Origin: Clostridium sp. AM33-3
GTDB lineage: Bacteria; Bacillota; Clostridia; Lachnospirales; Lachnospiraceae
Reading direction: 5' to 3'
Length of the DNA: 64,000 nucleotides
Assembly (NCBI RefSeq): GCF_003480315.1
Contig: NZ_QUIV01000004.1
Coordinates: 107,000-170,999, forward strand
Shown in pieces: positions 1 through 8,915 of this stretch. Each line of letters opens with the position of its first letter. Position 1 is the first letter of the stretch. Made by a program: the position numbers and the translations under genes. The notes beneath the pieces are model-generated. The model saw only the letters and a program-made list of their open reading frames with translations. It ran no database searches and had not been told where the DNA came from.

Positions 1-84
1 GGAACCATTGCAGCTCCTGTGATCGCGGATATTTTTCAGAACATTCTGCCGTATCTGGGGATCCGGCGAGAGAGCCATTTTTAG
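1..84 (+). CDS. Penicillin-binding protein, C-terminal end only (SpoVD/FtsI type)
   Basis: An open frame runs from base 1 and stops at TAG 82-84. The 27 visible residues include PVIADIFQNILPYLGI, which resembles the extreme C-terminus of class B transpeptidases (PBP2/SpoVD/FtsI: a proline-valine pair, then a helix ending in a LPYLGI-like stretch). The position directly before mraY is where spoVD or ftsI normally sits in clostridial dcw clusters, so this is inferred to be the septal or spore-cortex transpeptidase. The catalytic region lies outside the window, so the call rests on the tail and the context. Confidence 0.7.
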   Translation, partial: GTIAAPVIADIFQNILPYLGIRRESHF

Positions 85-113
85 TTGATTATTCAAACGA
101 AAAGACGTATACT
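85..113 (+). promoter_or_regulatory. Promoter upstream of mraY
   Basis: TTGATT (85-90) and TATACT (108-113) are separated by 17 bp, a good SigA-type match. It starts at the stop codon of the upstream penicillin-binding protein, so mraY and the genes below it can probably be transcribed independently of the upstream dcw genes. Confidence 0.5.
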
Positions 114-155
114 TATGAATATGTCAAAAATACATAAGGAATTTAGGAGAGTATC

Positions 156-1124
156 ATGATTAACGAAACTATTCTTGCGATCATCATCGCATTTGCAGTC
201 AGCGCGATCCTCTGCCCGATCGTGATCCCGTTTCTGCATAAGCTGAAATTCGGGCAGCAGGTCAGGGAAGACGGACCTCAGGCACATTTAAAAAAGCAGG
301 GAACACCGACCATGGGCGGTCTGGTATTCCTGACTGCTGTAGTGATCACATCCCTGTTATATATTCGCGATTATCCGCGCATCATTCCGGTGCTGTTCAT
401 GACCGTGGGCTTTGGCGTTATCGGCTTTCTGGATGATTACATCAAGATCGTGATGAAGCGTTCAGAGGGTTTAAATCCGGTTCAGAAGCTGATCGGACAA
501 TTTATCATCACCGGCATTTTTGTATACTACCTGGTGTGCTCAGGTGAGGTTGGCACTTCCATGCTGGTACCATTTACCGGCGGCTTTGAGCACGGACTTT
601 ATCTGAATCTTGGTTTTCTGTTTATTCCGTTTGTATTCTTCGTGGTTCTCGGAACCGATAACGGCGTGAACTTTACCGATGGTCTGGATGGTCTTTGCAC
701 CAGTGTGACCATTTTGGTGGCAACATTTTTAACCATTATTTCCATTGGAGAAAACAGCGGCATCAGCCCGATCACCGGAGCGGTTGTAGGCAGCCTGCTT
801 GGTTTTTTGCTGTTTAATGTTTATCCGGCAAAGGTATTTATGGGCGACACCGGCTCCCTGGCTCTGGGCGGTTTTGTATCAGCCAGCGCATTCATGATGC
901 AGATTCCGCTGTTCATCCCCATCATTGGTTTGATCTACCTGGTGGAGGTGCTGTCAGTTATCATGCAGGTGTCTTATTTTAAGGCGACTCACGGAAAACG
1001 CATTTTCCGCATGGCGCCGATCCATCATCATTTCGAGCTGGGCGGTTGGTCTGAGACCCGGGTGGTCGCAGTCTTTTCCATTGTTACCGCTCTGCTTTGT
1101 CTGGTGGCATACTTAGGATTATAA
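156..1124 (+). CDS. mraY: Phospho-N-acetylmuramoyl-pentapeptide-transferase
   Basis: MraY is the integral membrane enzyme that moves phospho-MurNAc-pentapeptide from UDP to undecaprenyl phosphate, giving lipid I. At 322 residues it has normal family length and about ten hydrophobic segments. Hallmarks visible are the acidic pair in GFLDDYIK (D93-D94), NFTDGLDGL (172-180), MGDTGS (D231) and the histidine cluster IHHHFELGG (289-297). The start ATG follows TTAGGAGAG at a suitable distance. murD follows after 24 bp and the genes form one run of precursor and division genes. MurF, which usually precedes mraY or lies nearby, is not seen in the window. Confidence 0.97.
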   Translation: MINETILAIIIAFAVSAILCPIVIPFLHKLKFGQQVREDGPQAHLKKQGTPTMGGLVFLTAVVITSLLYIRDYPRIIPVLFMTVGFGVIGFLDDYIKIVMKRSEGLNPVQKLIGQFIITGIFVYYLVCSGEVGTSMLVPFTGGFEHGLYLNLGFLFIPFVFFVVLGTDNGVNFTDGLDGLCTSVTILVATFLTIISIGENSGISPITGAVVGSLLGFLLFNVYPAKVFMGDTGSLALGGFVSASAFMMQIPLFIPIIGLIYLVEVLSVIMQVSYFKATHGKRIFRMAPIHHHFELGGWSETRVVAVFSIVTALLCLVAYLGL

Positions 1125-1148
1125 TCGGAAGAACAGGAGGTATATGAG

Positions 1149-2504
1149 ATGAGTCAGAAAGTATTAGTGGCAGGTACCGGCAAGAGCGGTATCGCAGCAG
1201 CAAAGCTTCTTCTTGCCATGGGCGGTGAGGTCGTGCTTTATGACGGCAACGACAAACTGGATCCGGAGAAGATCAAAGAAAATTTTGAGGAAGACGCAAA
1301 GGTTACCGTTGTTCTGGGAGAGCTTACCAGACCGGATCTGTTAGGCGTAGAGCTTTCCATCATCAGTCCGGGCATTCCGCTGGATGCTCCGTTTGTACCG
1401 GTACTGGATGAGGCCAAAATCCCGATCTGGAGTGAGATCCAGCTGGCATACCATGTGGCAAAGGGTAGGCTGATCGCCATTACCGGAACCAACGGAAAGA
1501 CGACTACAACTGCATTGACCGGTGCTATCATGAAGACATTTTTCAACGAGGTGTTTGTGGTAGGAAACATTGGCATTCCGTATACCGATGTGGCCCTGGA
1601 CACGACCGAAAAGTCTGTGACCGTGGCGGAGGTTTCCAGCTTCCAGCTTGAGACCATCATGGATTTTCATCCAAATGTCAGCGCTATCCTGAACATCACG
1701 CCGGATCACTTAAACCGTCACGGAACCATGGAAAATTATATCGAAGTGAAAGAGCGTGTGGCGGTCAACCAGACAGAGGATGACTGCATTGTGCTGAATT
1801 ACGATGACAAGGTACTGCGCGAGTTTGGCGAGAAGAAGGATCTGAAACCGAAGGTCATCTTCTTCTCCAGCACCCAGGCCTTAAAAGAGGGCATGTACTT
1901 AGACGGTGACATGATGATCTATGCACATGACGGCAAAAAAGAGGAAGTCTTAAACGTAAAGACGGATATGCAGCTTCTCGGCAAGCACAATCACGAGAAT
2001 GTCATGGCAGCAGTAGCCATGAGCATCCGCATGGGCGTGCCGATGGACCTGATCCGAAAAGCAGTAAAGGAATTTAAGGCCGTTGAGCACCGTATCGAGT
2101 TTGTTCTGGAGCGTTCCGGAGTCCGTTACTACAACGATTCCAAGGGAACCAACCCGGACGCAGCGATCCAGGCAATCCGAGCCATGCCGGGACCGACTGT
2201 CCTGATCGCAGGCGGCTATGACAAGCACAGTGAATACGATGAGTGGATTGAAGCATTTGGCGATAAGGTAAAATACCTGGTGCTGATCGGTCAGACCCGC
2301 GACAAGATTGCGGAGTGTGCAAGAAGCCACGGCTTTACGGATATCATGTATGCAGAGGATATGCCAGAGGCAGTACGTGTCTGTGCTGCTTATGCCAATG
2401 CGGGAGATAATGTGCTTCTGTCTCCGGCCTGCGCAAGCTGGGGAATGTTTGACAACTACGAGCAGCGCGGCGAAATTTTCAAGGAATGCGTAAGAAACCT
2501 GTAG
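1149..2504 (+). CDS. murD: UDP-N-acetylmuramoyl-L-alanine--D-glutamate ligase
   Basis: MurD is the cytoplasmic ATP-dependent ligase that adds D-glutamate to UDP-MurNAc-L-Ala. It has 451 residues, the family norm. It starts with a Rossmann-like motif (VLVAGTGKSGIAAAK, residues 5-19), then the Mur ligase P-loop ITGTNGKTTT (111-120), the central domain motif NITPDHLNRHG, and the C-terminal domain with YNDSKGTNPDA and GGYDK, where the DSKGTNP stretch is specific to MurD. AGGAGG at 1136-1141 precedes the ATG. ftsW follows after only 10 bp, so the two are cotranscribed. Confidence 0.97.
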   Translation: MSQKVLVAGTGKSGIAAAKLLLAMGGEVVLYDGNDKLDPEKIKENFEEDAKVTVVLGELTRPDLLGVELSIISPGIPLDAPFVPVLDEAKIPIWSEIQLAYHVAKGRLIAITGTNGKTTTTALTGAIMKTFFNEVFVVGNIGIPYTDVALDTTEKSVTVAEVSSFQLETIMDFHPNVSAILNITPDHLNRHGTMENYIEVKERVAVNQTEDDCIVLNYDDKVLREFGEKKDLKPKVIFFSSTQALKEGMYLDGDMMIYAHDGKKEEVLNVKTDMQLLGKHNHENVMAAVAMSIRMGVPMDLIRKAVKEFKAVEHRIEFVLERSGVRYYNDSKGTNPDAAIQAIRAMPGPTVLIAGGYDKHSEYDEWIEAFGDKVKYLVLIGQTRDKIAECARSHGFTDIMYAEDMPEAVRVCAAYANAGDNVLLSPACASWGMFDNYEQRGEIFKECVRNL

Positions 2505-2514
2505 GAGGATTGGT

Positions 2515-3648
2515 ATGGCAAAGAAAAACCGGCCAAAACGGTTTTATGATTACAGTCTGTTGTTCTGTATCATATTTCTGTCGGTGTTCGGACTGGTCAT
2601 GATCTACAGCGCCAGCTCCTACACGGCACAGTTAAAATACAACAATGCCGGTTATTTCATGATGCGCCAGCTTAAGATTGCGGCAGGAGGTCTGGTCCTG
2701 GCTTTGTTCATCTCCAAACTGGATTATCACTGGTATGCGAAATTTTCCATCTTCGCGTATATGTTGTCTTATGTGCTGATGATCGCTGTTACTCTGGTGG
2801 GTAAAGAGGTAAACGGCAAAAAGCGGTGGCTGGGCGTAGGCTCCCTGAGCTTCCAGCCGACCGAGTTTGTAAAGATAGCCCTGATCATTTTCCTAGCCGT
2901 GCTGATCACCCGGATGGGCGCAAAGGTCAATGAATGGAACAATATGTTCCGGGTTATGGGGCTGGCCATTCCGATTGCCGGCATTGTAGCGGCAAACAAC
3001 TTAAGCTCCGGTATCATCATCATGGGAATTGCCTTTGTGATGCTGTTTGTGGCCTGTAAAAAGCAGTGGCCATTTTATGCCTGCGGAGGTCTGGCGATGC
3101 TTGCAGTCGTCACGGCCGGTCCACTGGCAATTTTTCTTGAGAAGATCAAGCTCCTGAAGCCGTATCAGCTGAGCCGTATCCATGTATGGCTGTCTCCGGA
3201 GAGCTATCCGATGGATGGCGGATACCAGGTGCTCCAGGGACTTTATGCCATCGGCTCCGGCGGTCTGTTTGGCAAGGGACTGGGCGAGAGTATCCAGAAG
3301 ATGGGCTTTGTGCCGGAGGCACAGAATGATATGATTTTTTCGATCATCTGTGAGGAACTTGGATTGTTCGGAGCTGTTTCCGTCATCCTCATCTTCCTGT
3401 TTATGATTTACCGGTTCATGCTGATCGCGAATAATGCGCCGGATCTTCTGGGTGCCCTGATCGTGGTAGGCGTTATGGCCCATATCGCGATCCAGGTCGT
3501 TTTAAATATCGCAGTAGTAACCAACACGATTCCGAATACGGGAATCACGCTGCCCTTTATCAGTTACGGGGGCACGTCGGTACTGTTTCTGATGATGGAA
3601 ATGGGCATGGTACTTGGCGTATCCAATCAGATCCGGCTGGAACGGTAA
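2515..3648 (+). CDS. ftsW: SEDS peptidoglycan glycosyltransferase FtsW/SpoVE
   Basis: This is a polytopic SEDS-family lipid II polymerase of 377 residues with about ten membrane segments. Family landmarks are MIYSASSY near residue 30, the KKRWLGVGSLSFQPTEFVKIA stretch near 105-125 (SEDS signature), the long extracellular loop with GGYQVLQGLYAIGSGGLFGKG, and PFISYGGTS near the C-terminus. It works with the class B penicillin-binding protein whose end opens the window. FtsW (division) and SpoVE (sporulation) cannot be told apart from sequence alone; the dcw position suits either. The short N-terminus MAKKNRPKRFYDYS is basic and cytoplasmic. GGAGG lies 8 bp before the ATG. Confidence 0.93.
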   Translation: MAKKNRPKRFYDYSLLFCIIFLSVFGLVMIYSASSYTAQLKYNNAGYFMMRQLKIAAGGLVLALFISKLDYHWYAKFSIFAYMLSYVLMIAVTLVGKEVNGKKRWLGVGSLSFQPTEFVKIALIIFLAVLITRMGAKVNEWNNMFRVMGLAIPIAGIVAANNLSSGIIIMGIAFVMLFVACKKQWPFYACGGLAMLAVVTAGPLAIFLEKIKLLKPYQLSRIHVWLSPESYPMDGGYQVLQGLYAIGSGGLFGKGLGESIQKMGFVPEAQNDMIFSIICEELGLFGAVSVILIFLFMIYRFMLIANNAPDLLGALIVVGVMAHIAIQVVLNIAVVTNTIPNTGITLPFISYGGTSVLFLMMEMGMVLGVSNQIRLER

Positions 3649-3722
3649 AACAGAAAAAACAGATATGCAGACTGCAGGAACCGATGGTTCCCAGGGTACA
3701 TAAGATATAAAAGAAGGAATTC

Positions 3723-5009
3723 GTGAAAATTGTGTGCGGGAGGGAACGTGGTTTGTCGGTGCTTCGGATAGAAGGATCATACAGTCTGGACGGAATCATC
3801 AAAATACAGGGTTCCAAGAATGGGGTGCTGCCGGTTATGGCAGCATCTCTTCTTCATAACGGAACCACGGTACTGGAGCATGTCCCCAAAATACAGGATG
3901 TTTTCTGTATGTTGGGGATTTTGAACGCTTTGGGGGCAGACTGTCGGATGGAGGAAAACCGTCTGGTGATTTCGGCAGTATCTCTGAGCGGATCCAGGAT
4001 CCCGGAGATACTGGCCGGACAGATGCGATCTTCGGTCATGCTTCTTGGACCGCTGCTTGCACGTCTTGGACAGGTGGAGACCAGTCTGCCGGGGGGCTGC
4101 CGCATTGGCAGACGACCGGTGGATCTGCATTTTCTGGGATTAACGGCACTGGGGGCTTCGGTGGAAAAACAAAATGGCATGATCCGGGCAGTCTGCCCAT
4201 CTGGCGGACTGAGCGGAGCCAGAATCCATCTTCCATATCCAAGTGTAGGAGCTACGGAAAACATCCTGATGGCAGCTGCCGGGGCCAGAGGCGAAACGGT
4301 TCTGACCGGGGCAGCCCGGGAGCCGGAAATAGAAATTCTGTGCGGCTTTTTGCGTGCCATGGGTGTCAGGGTGGAGGGCGAAGGCACTTCCGTGATAAAG
4401 ATCCGCGGAACATCCACATTTGAGGATACCAGCTTTTTTATTCCGGGAGACCGGATCGTGGCAGGAACCTATCTGGGAGCGGTGCTGTGCGCAGGCGGCC
4501 GGGTGTTTCTGGAACAGGCTCCGGCTGGTCATATGGAGCGGACCATTGAGACAGCCCGGCAGATGGGGGCCACGGTGGAAAGTTTAGAAGAGGGAATCCG
4601 GGTATCCATGCGTGGGCGCCCGCATCCGATCCGTCTTGAGACCGGACCTTACCCGGAGTTCCCCACAGATATGCAGTCTGTGATGATGGCTGCAGCCTCC
4701 ATTGCGGATGGAACCTCAAGGATTCAGGAGAACGTATTTGAAAACCGTTTTTGCGCGGCAAAAGAATTGCAGAAACTTGGGGCACATATTATAATAGAAA
4801 ACAAACTTGCGGTTGTGGATGGTGTGAATGCCTTAAAAGGCACCCGTATGGCGGCAGAAGACCTGCGCGGAGGTGCTGCGCTGGCGGTGGCTGCACTTGC
4901 TGCTGACGGAACCAGTTTTCTTGACGGGTATGAGCATATCAGCCGCGGCTACGAGGATATCCGCAGTGACCTGGCGGGAGCCGGGGCGCGTATCAGCCTG
5001 ATCGGCTGA
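3723..5009 (+). CDS. murA: UDP-N-acetylglucosamine 1-carboxyvinyltransferase
   Basis: MurA transfers enolpyruvate from PEP to UDP-GlcNAc, the committed step of peptidoglycan synthesis and the target of fosfomycin. The 428 residues cover the whole two-domain fold. The substrate-binding K32-N33 pair is in GSKNGVLP, and the catalytic cysteine is present (C126 in LPGGCRIGRRPVDLH), so this copy should be fosfomycin-sensitive; the Cys-to-Asp resistance form is not seen. The chosen start is GTG behind AGAAGGA; the N-terminus is about ten residues longer than usual, so a later start such as GTG 3759 is possible but has no ribosome site. It occupies the place where murG or murB often lies in other dcw clusters. 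Confidence 0.93.
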   Translation: MKIVCGRERGLSVLRIEGSYSLDGIIKIQGSKNGVLPVMAASLLHNGTTVLEHVPKIQDVFCMLGILNALGADCRMEENRLVISAVSLSGSRIPEILAGQMRSSVMLLGPLLARLGQVETSLPGGCRIGRRPVDLHFLGLTALGASVEKQNGMIRAVCPSGGLSGARIHLPYPSVGATENILMAAAGARGETVLTGAAREPEIEILCGFLRAMGVRVEGEGTSVIKIRGTSTFEDTSFFIPGDRIVAGTYLGAVLCAGGRVFLEQAPAGHMERTIETARQMGATVESLEEGIRVSMRGRPHPIRLETGPYPEFPTDMQSVMMAAASIADGTSRIQENVFENRFCAAKELQKLGAHIIIENKLAVVDGVNALKGTRMAAEDLRGGAALAVAALAADGTSFLDGYEHISRGYEDIRSDLAGAGARISLIG

Positions 5010-5047
5010 AGCAGCGGATGCGTCAGGAGGATAGGAGAAAAGAACAG

Positions 5048-5776
5048 ATGGAATATGGATCAGGCAGGAAGAAAACAGTGATCCTGGCTGTGGTGGTACT
5101 TCTGCTGATTGCAGTTATGGCGGGAATATGCTTGATCAAGCTGAAGGAGATCACTGTGACAGGCAATGAAAAATATACGGATGAACAGCTGATCAGTCTG
5201 GTTTTTCCGGACGATGTAAGCCGCAGTACGGTATTTACTTATCTGCGGGAGCACTTTGGAAAACATGAGAAGATTCCGTTTGTGGAGGATTACAAGCTGG
5301 TGTTTAAGGGACCGTCACGTGCGGAGATCATTGTCTACGAAAAGAGTGTGGTGGGCTATGTGTCCTATATGAGCAGTTATATGTATTTTGATAAGGACGG
5401 TATCATCGTGGAAAGTGCCAGCAAAAAGCTCCCTGGCATTCCCTGGATCACAGGACTGAAGTTCGGTCATATCGTCCTTTACCAGAAGCTTCCTGTGGAA
5501 AGCGACCGCATATTTGAGGAAATCTTAAATCTCACGCAGATTCTTTCTATTTATGGACTGAGTGTGGACAAGATTCAGTACAATAGCATTGGAGATGCGA
5601 CTCTTTATATGGGAGATATTGAGGTGATCCTGGGAAACAGTGCCGGGCTCAATGGCAAGATCGCAGAGCTTGGAGATATGCTCCCGCAGCTGGAAGGAAA
5701 AAGCGGTACCCTGTATCTGGATACTTACGATGAGACCAAGACAAATCCCATGTATACCTTCAAACCGAGGGGATAG
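5048..5776 (+). CDS. divIB: Cell division protein FtsQ/DivIB
   Basis: This is a bitopic division protein with a short cytoplasmic tail, one membrane segment (about residues 9-31, VILAVVVLLLIAVMAGICLI), then a POTRA-type domain beginning ITVTGNEKYTDEQL and an FtsQ/DivIB beta domain. It stabilises the FtsB/FtsL complex at the septum. I start at ATG 5048 because AGGAGGATAGGAG (5025-5037) lies just upstream; an in-frame ATG at 5018 would add ten residues but has no ribosome site and puts the AGGAGG inside the gene. Length is 242 residues. It lies between murA and ftsZ, as in many clostridia. Sequence conservation in this family is low, so the call relies on topology, POTRA motif and position. Confidence 0.88.
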   Translation: MEYGSGRKKTVILAVVVLLLIAVMAGICLIKLKEITVTGNEKYTDEQLISLVFPDDVSRSTVFTYLREHFGKHEKIPFVEDYKLVFKGPSRAEIIVYEKSVVGYVSYMSSYMYFDKDGIIVESASKKLPGIPWITGLKFGHIVLYQKLPVESDRIFEEILNLTQILSIYGLSVDKIQYNSIGDATLYMGDIEVILGNSAGLNGKIAELGDMLPQLEGKSGTLYLDTYDETKTNPMYTFKPRG

Positions 5777-5804
5777 TTTTTTGGGCTCATTGCGAAAAAA
5801 ACGG

Positions 5805-5833
5805 TTGATATTTTTATGGAAATCACCTATAGT
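5805..5833 (+). promoter_or_regulatory. Promoter upstream of ftsZ
   Basis: TTGATA (5805-5810) and TATAGT (5828-5833) with a 17-bp spacer, in the 135-bp gap between divIB and ftsZ. This would let ftsZ be expressed above the level of the upstream cell wall genes. Confidence 0.55.
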
Positions 5834-5911
5834 ATTACATAGACTAGTTTTTTATATGATATTACAAAAATGTTACATAAGGCCAATGAAAGAAGTTAAG
5901 GAGGAATTATC

Positions 5912-7153
5912 TTGTTAGAGATTAAGATAAATGAAGCGGAGAACTCCGCGAAAATCGTTGTGATCGGTGTCGGCGGTGCCGGCAACAATGCAGTAAACCG
6001 CATGGTAGATGAGAATATTGCGGGTGTGGAGTTCATTGGCATCAACACAGATAAACAGGCGCTGCAGTTCTGCAAGGCTCCGACTGCCATGCAGATCGGT
6101 GAGAAGCTGACCAAGGGCTTAGGCGCTGGCGCAAAGCCGGAGGTTGGACAGAAGGCAGCAGAGGAGAGCTCAGAGGAAATCGCACAGGCTATCAAGGGTG
6201 CTGACATGGTGTTTGTCACCTGCGGTATGGGCGGCGGTACCGGTACCGGTGCAGCTCCGGTTATTGCAAAGATCGCAAAAGACATGGGCATTCTGACTGT
6301 TGGTGTTGTAACCAAGCCGTTCCGTTTCGAGGCAAAGGCACGTATGAGCAACGCACTGTCCGGAATTGAAAACTTAAAGGCAAGCGTGGACACCCTCATC
6401 GTAATTCCGAATGACAAACTTCTTGAAATCGTTGACCGCAGAACTACCATGCCGGACGCATTAAAGAAGGCAGACGAAGTTCTTCAGCAGGCAGTACAGG
6501 GTATTACCGACCTGATCAATGTACCTGGCCTGATCAACCTTGACTTCGCAGATGTTCAGACTGTCATGACCGACAAGGGCATCGCTCATATCGGCATTGG
6601 CCATGCCAAGGGTGATGATAAGGCGGTTGAGGCTGTAAAGCAGGCAGTAGCAAGCCCGCTGTTAGAGACCACCATCGAGGGCGCTACCCATGTTATCATC
6701 AATATTTCCGGCGATATCAGCCTGATCGAGGCAAACGAGGCTGCAAGCTATGTTCAGGAGCTGGCTGGAGATGACGCAAACATCATCTTTGGTGCTATGT
6801 ATGACGAGAACGCTCAGGATGAGGCAACCATCACCGTTATCGCAACTGGTCTGGATGCTCACGCAAGCACTCCGGTTAACAAGGCTATGGCTGAGTTTGG
6901 CAGCTTTAAGCCGAAAATGCCATCCGGCTTAAACTTAAACACCCAGAGCCGCACCGCTGCTGCTGAGGCAGGTGCAACTGCACCGAAGGCTGCACCGCAG
7001 CTGCATGCTCAGGCTCCGACTGTAAAGCCGGTTCAGACGCAGGCTGTACAGCAGGCAGCTTCCACACAGGCTGCTGCACCGAGTCAGGGTTCTTACCGTC
7101 CGTTAAACCAGACTCAGATCAATATCCCGGATTTCTTAAAGAATAAGAGATAA
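5912..7153 (+). CDS. ftsZ: Cell division protein FtsZ
   Basis: FtsZ is the tubulin-like GTPase that forms the Z ring. It begins with a TTG codon preceded by an excellent AAGGAGG (5898-5904). Visible motifs are the nucleotide-binding [13 protein letters not shown] (19-31), the tubulin signature GGGTGTG (107-113) and the T7-loop region NLDFADV. Residues 320-400 form an Ala/Gln/Pro-rich linker, followed by the conserved C-terminal peptide [11 protein letters not shown] (403-413) that binds FtsA/SepF-type partners. Length is 413. No ftsA lies next to it, so membrane tethering probably uses SepF or a distant ftsA. A strong terminator follows directly, which separates it from the sporulation genes. 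Confidence 0.98.
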   Translation: MLEIKINEAENSAKIVVIGVGGAGNNAVNRMVDENIAGVEFIGINTDKQALQFCKAPTAMQIGEKLTKGLGAGAKPEVGQKAAEESSEEIAQAIKGADMVFVTCGMGGGTGTGAAPVIAKIAKDMGILTVGVVTKPFRFEAKARMSNALSGIENLKASVDTLIVIPNDKLLEIVDRRTTMPDALKKADEVLQQAVQGITDLINVPGLINLDFADVQTVMTDKGIAHIGIGHAKGDDKAVEAVKQAVASPLLETTIEGATHVIINISGDISLIEANEAASYVQELAGDDANIIFGAMYDENAQDEATITVIATGLDAHASTPVNKAMAEFGSFKPKMPSGLNLNTQSRTAAAEAGATAPKAAPQLHAQAPTVKPVQTQAVQQAASTQAAAPSQGSYRPLNQTQINIPDFLKNKR

Positions 7154-7176
7154 TCCATCTTTCAAACAAAATCGAC

Positions 7177-7214
7177 AAAGACAGAAAACCAGATTTGGCT
7201 TTCTGTCTTTTTTT
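7177..7214 (+). terminator. Intrinsic terminator after ftsZ
   Basis: An 11-bp perfect stem, AAAGACAGAAA (7177-7187) with TTTCTGTCTTT (7200-7210), extended inward by CC/GG, is followed by a T run to 7214. It ends the cell wall and division unit. Confidence 0.9.
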
Positions 7215-7246
7215 GTCGTTCAAAAATACGGATTGTTTCTGTCAGA

Positions 7247-7279
7247 TTGACAAAATTTTTCCTTCGGAATGATTATAAT
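7247..7279 (+). promoter_or_regulatory. spoIIG-type promoter with a 21-bp spacer
   Basis: A perfect TTGACA (7247-7252) and a perfect TATAAT (7274-7279) are separated by 21 bp, too far for normal SigA use. The Bacillus subtilis spoIIG promoter has the same property (22-bp spacing) and needs phosphorylated Spo0A to be used. Imperfect Spo0A-box-like sequences lie upstream (TTGTCGTT 7213-7220 and TGTCAGA 7240-7246, each two mismatches from TTGTCGAA/TGTCGAA). Activation by Spo0A is inferred. Confidence 0.65.
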
Positions 7280-7344
7280 GGGGAACATGAGCAGTGAGAA
7301 TGATTATCAGCGTAATGCTCATGCTGGCAGGAGGACATGGTAGC

Positions 7345-8148
7345 ATGACAGAAACACTGTATCTGGATCTGTTTTTTCTGGTGAATCTGTCCGCAGATCT
7401 GTATTTGCTGTTTCTTACCGGGATGATTTTGCGGGAGCCGGTAAGGAGACGAAAAGGACGGTTGTTTCTTGGGGCGGCTGTGGGGGCCGCAGTCGGATGT
7501 GTCCTGGTATTCTTTCCCAAACTTCCGCTTCCGGTTTGGATTCTTCTGGAACTTGCAATCCCGGCCCTGCTGATGACGCAGGTGGCTTTTGGCCGCTGCA
7601 GCCTTTTAGAAACATTGCGGCGGGTTACCGTACTGGGGCTTACAGCGGTTTTAAGCGGCGGTGTATTTGCAGCGCTGGAAGCGACGAAACGTGCCTGGGA
7701 GCTGACACCCTGGACTTTCCGGGAGTTTGGACTTGCACTCAGCGCAGCGGGAGGAATGCTTTGGACGGGAACAGTGTTCCTTAAGAATGGAATAACGTTG
7801 CGAAGCAGTCTGTATGAAGTGACGCTGCATTACCAGGGAAAACAGAAAACAGTTCTGGCACTGTTGGATACAGGAAATCAGCTGTATGAGCCGTACGGTC
7901 ACCAGCCAGTCCATATTCTGGAAAAGAATGCCTGGCCGGAGTTTCCTGAACCGGTTTTCAAGGTGATTTATATTCCCTTCTGCTCAGTAGGAAATGAACA
8001 CGGGATTCTGCCTGCCGTCCGCATGGAAAGGATGGAAGTGCGGCAGCGGGGAGAGAAAATCCGTGTGCTGGAGCACCCGTGGGTGGCGATCAGTGAAACA
8101 CCGTTATCTGTACGGCATCAATACGAGATGCTTCTGCATGGAGAATGA
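7345..8148 (+). CDS. spoIIGA: Sigma-E processing peptidase SpoIIGA
   Basis: SpoIIGA is the membrane aspartic protease that removes the pro-sequence of sigma E at the forespore septum. The N-terminal half has about five membrane segments (residues 5-150), and the C-terminal domain carries the catalytic motif LLDTGNQLY with D175. I start at ATG 7345 because AGGAGG (7329-7334) sits 10 bp before it; an upstream in-frame GTG at 7294 lacks such a site. Length is 267 residues. sigE, its substrate gene, begins 26 bp downstream, the standard spoIIG operon order. Confidence 0.92.
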   Translation: MTETLYLDLFFLVNLSADLYLLFLTGMILREPVRRRKGRLFLGAAVGAAVGCVLVFFPKLPLPVWILLELAIPALLMTQVAFGRCSLLETLRRVTVLGLTAVLSGGVFAALEATKRAWELTPWTFREFGLALSAAGGMLWTGTVFLKNGITLRSSLYEVTLHYQGKQKTVLALLDTGNQLYEPYGHQPVHILEKNAWPEFPEPVFKVIYIPFCSVGNEHGILPAVRMERMEVRQRGEKIRVLEHPWVAISETPLSVRHQYEMLLHGE

Positions 8149-8174
8149 TAAGATAGGACCGGGAGGATGGAAAA

Positions 8175-8915
8175 ATGATCATGAAAGTTTCAGTACCAAA
8201 TCGTTTTCAGTTTAAGGCAGTTTCTTCCTTTACCACAATGCTGTGGCAGAAAAAGGGTGAAGTCCATTATATCGGCGGGGCAGATATTCTTCCGCCTCCT
8301 CTGGAAAGCAAAAGAGAAGCGGAAATGATCTCCCGGTTGGGAACTGAAGGGGAGAAGGAAGCCAGAGCTCTTTTAATTGAGCATAATCTGCGGCTTGTAG
8401 TGTATATAGCAAAGAAGTTTGATAATACGGCGGTGGGAGTGGAAGATCTGATCTCAATCGGCACCATCGGACTGATCAAGGCCATCAACACATTTAATCC
8501 GGAGAAAAATATCAAGCTGGCCACCTATGCATCCCGCTGCATTGAGAATGAAATCCTCATGTACCTGCGCCGCAGCAGCAAGATGAAGGCGGAGGTATCC
8601 ATTGATGAACCGCTGAATGTGGACTGGGATGGAAATGAACTGCTGTTGTCGGATATTCTCGGAACAGATGATGACATAATCTACCGGGGACTGGAGGATG
8701 AGACGGAACGCCAGCTGTTAAAATCTGCGATCGACCGCCTGAGCCCACGGGAGAAAACGATTGTTGAGCTGCGTTACGGATTAAAGAATGCGGAGGATGA
8801 AGAGATGACGCAGAAGGAAGTGGCAGACCGCCTGGGAATTTCACAGTCCTATATCTCACGTCTGGAAAAGAAAATCATGAAACGTCTGAAAAAGGAAATT
8901 GTCCGTTTTGAGTAA
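8175..8915 (+). CDS. sigE: RNA polymerase sporulation sigma factor SigE (pro-sigma E)
   Basis: This is the early mother-cell sigma factor. The first 30 or so residues form the pro-sequence removed by SpoIIGA; the processing region [16 protein letters not shown] (28-43) closely matches the known one. Region 2 follows ([45 protein letters not shown]), and region 4 has the helix-turn-helix [20 protein letters not shown] near the end. Length is 246, normal for the family. GGGAGG precedes the ATG. The end overlaps spoIIP. The sigG gene that usually follows sigE is missing at this locus. Confidence 0.96.
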   Translation: MIMKVSVPNRFQFKAVSSFTTMLWQKKGEVHYIGGADILPPPLESKREAEMISRLGTEGEKEARALLIEHNLRLVVYIAKKFDNTAVGVEDLISIGTIGLIKAINTFNPEKNIKLATYASRCIENEILMYLRRSSKMKAEVSIDEPLNVDWDGNELLLSDILGTDDDIIYRGLEDETERQLLKSAIDRLSPREKTIVELRYGLKNAEDEEMTQKEVADRLGISQSYISRLEKKIMKRLKKEIVRFE

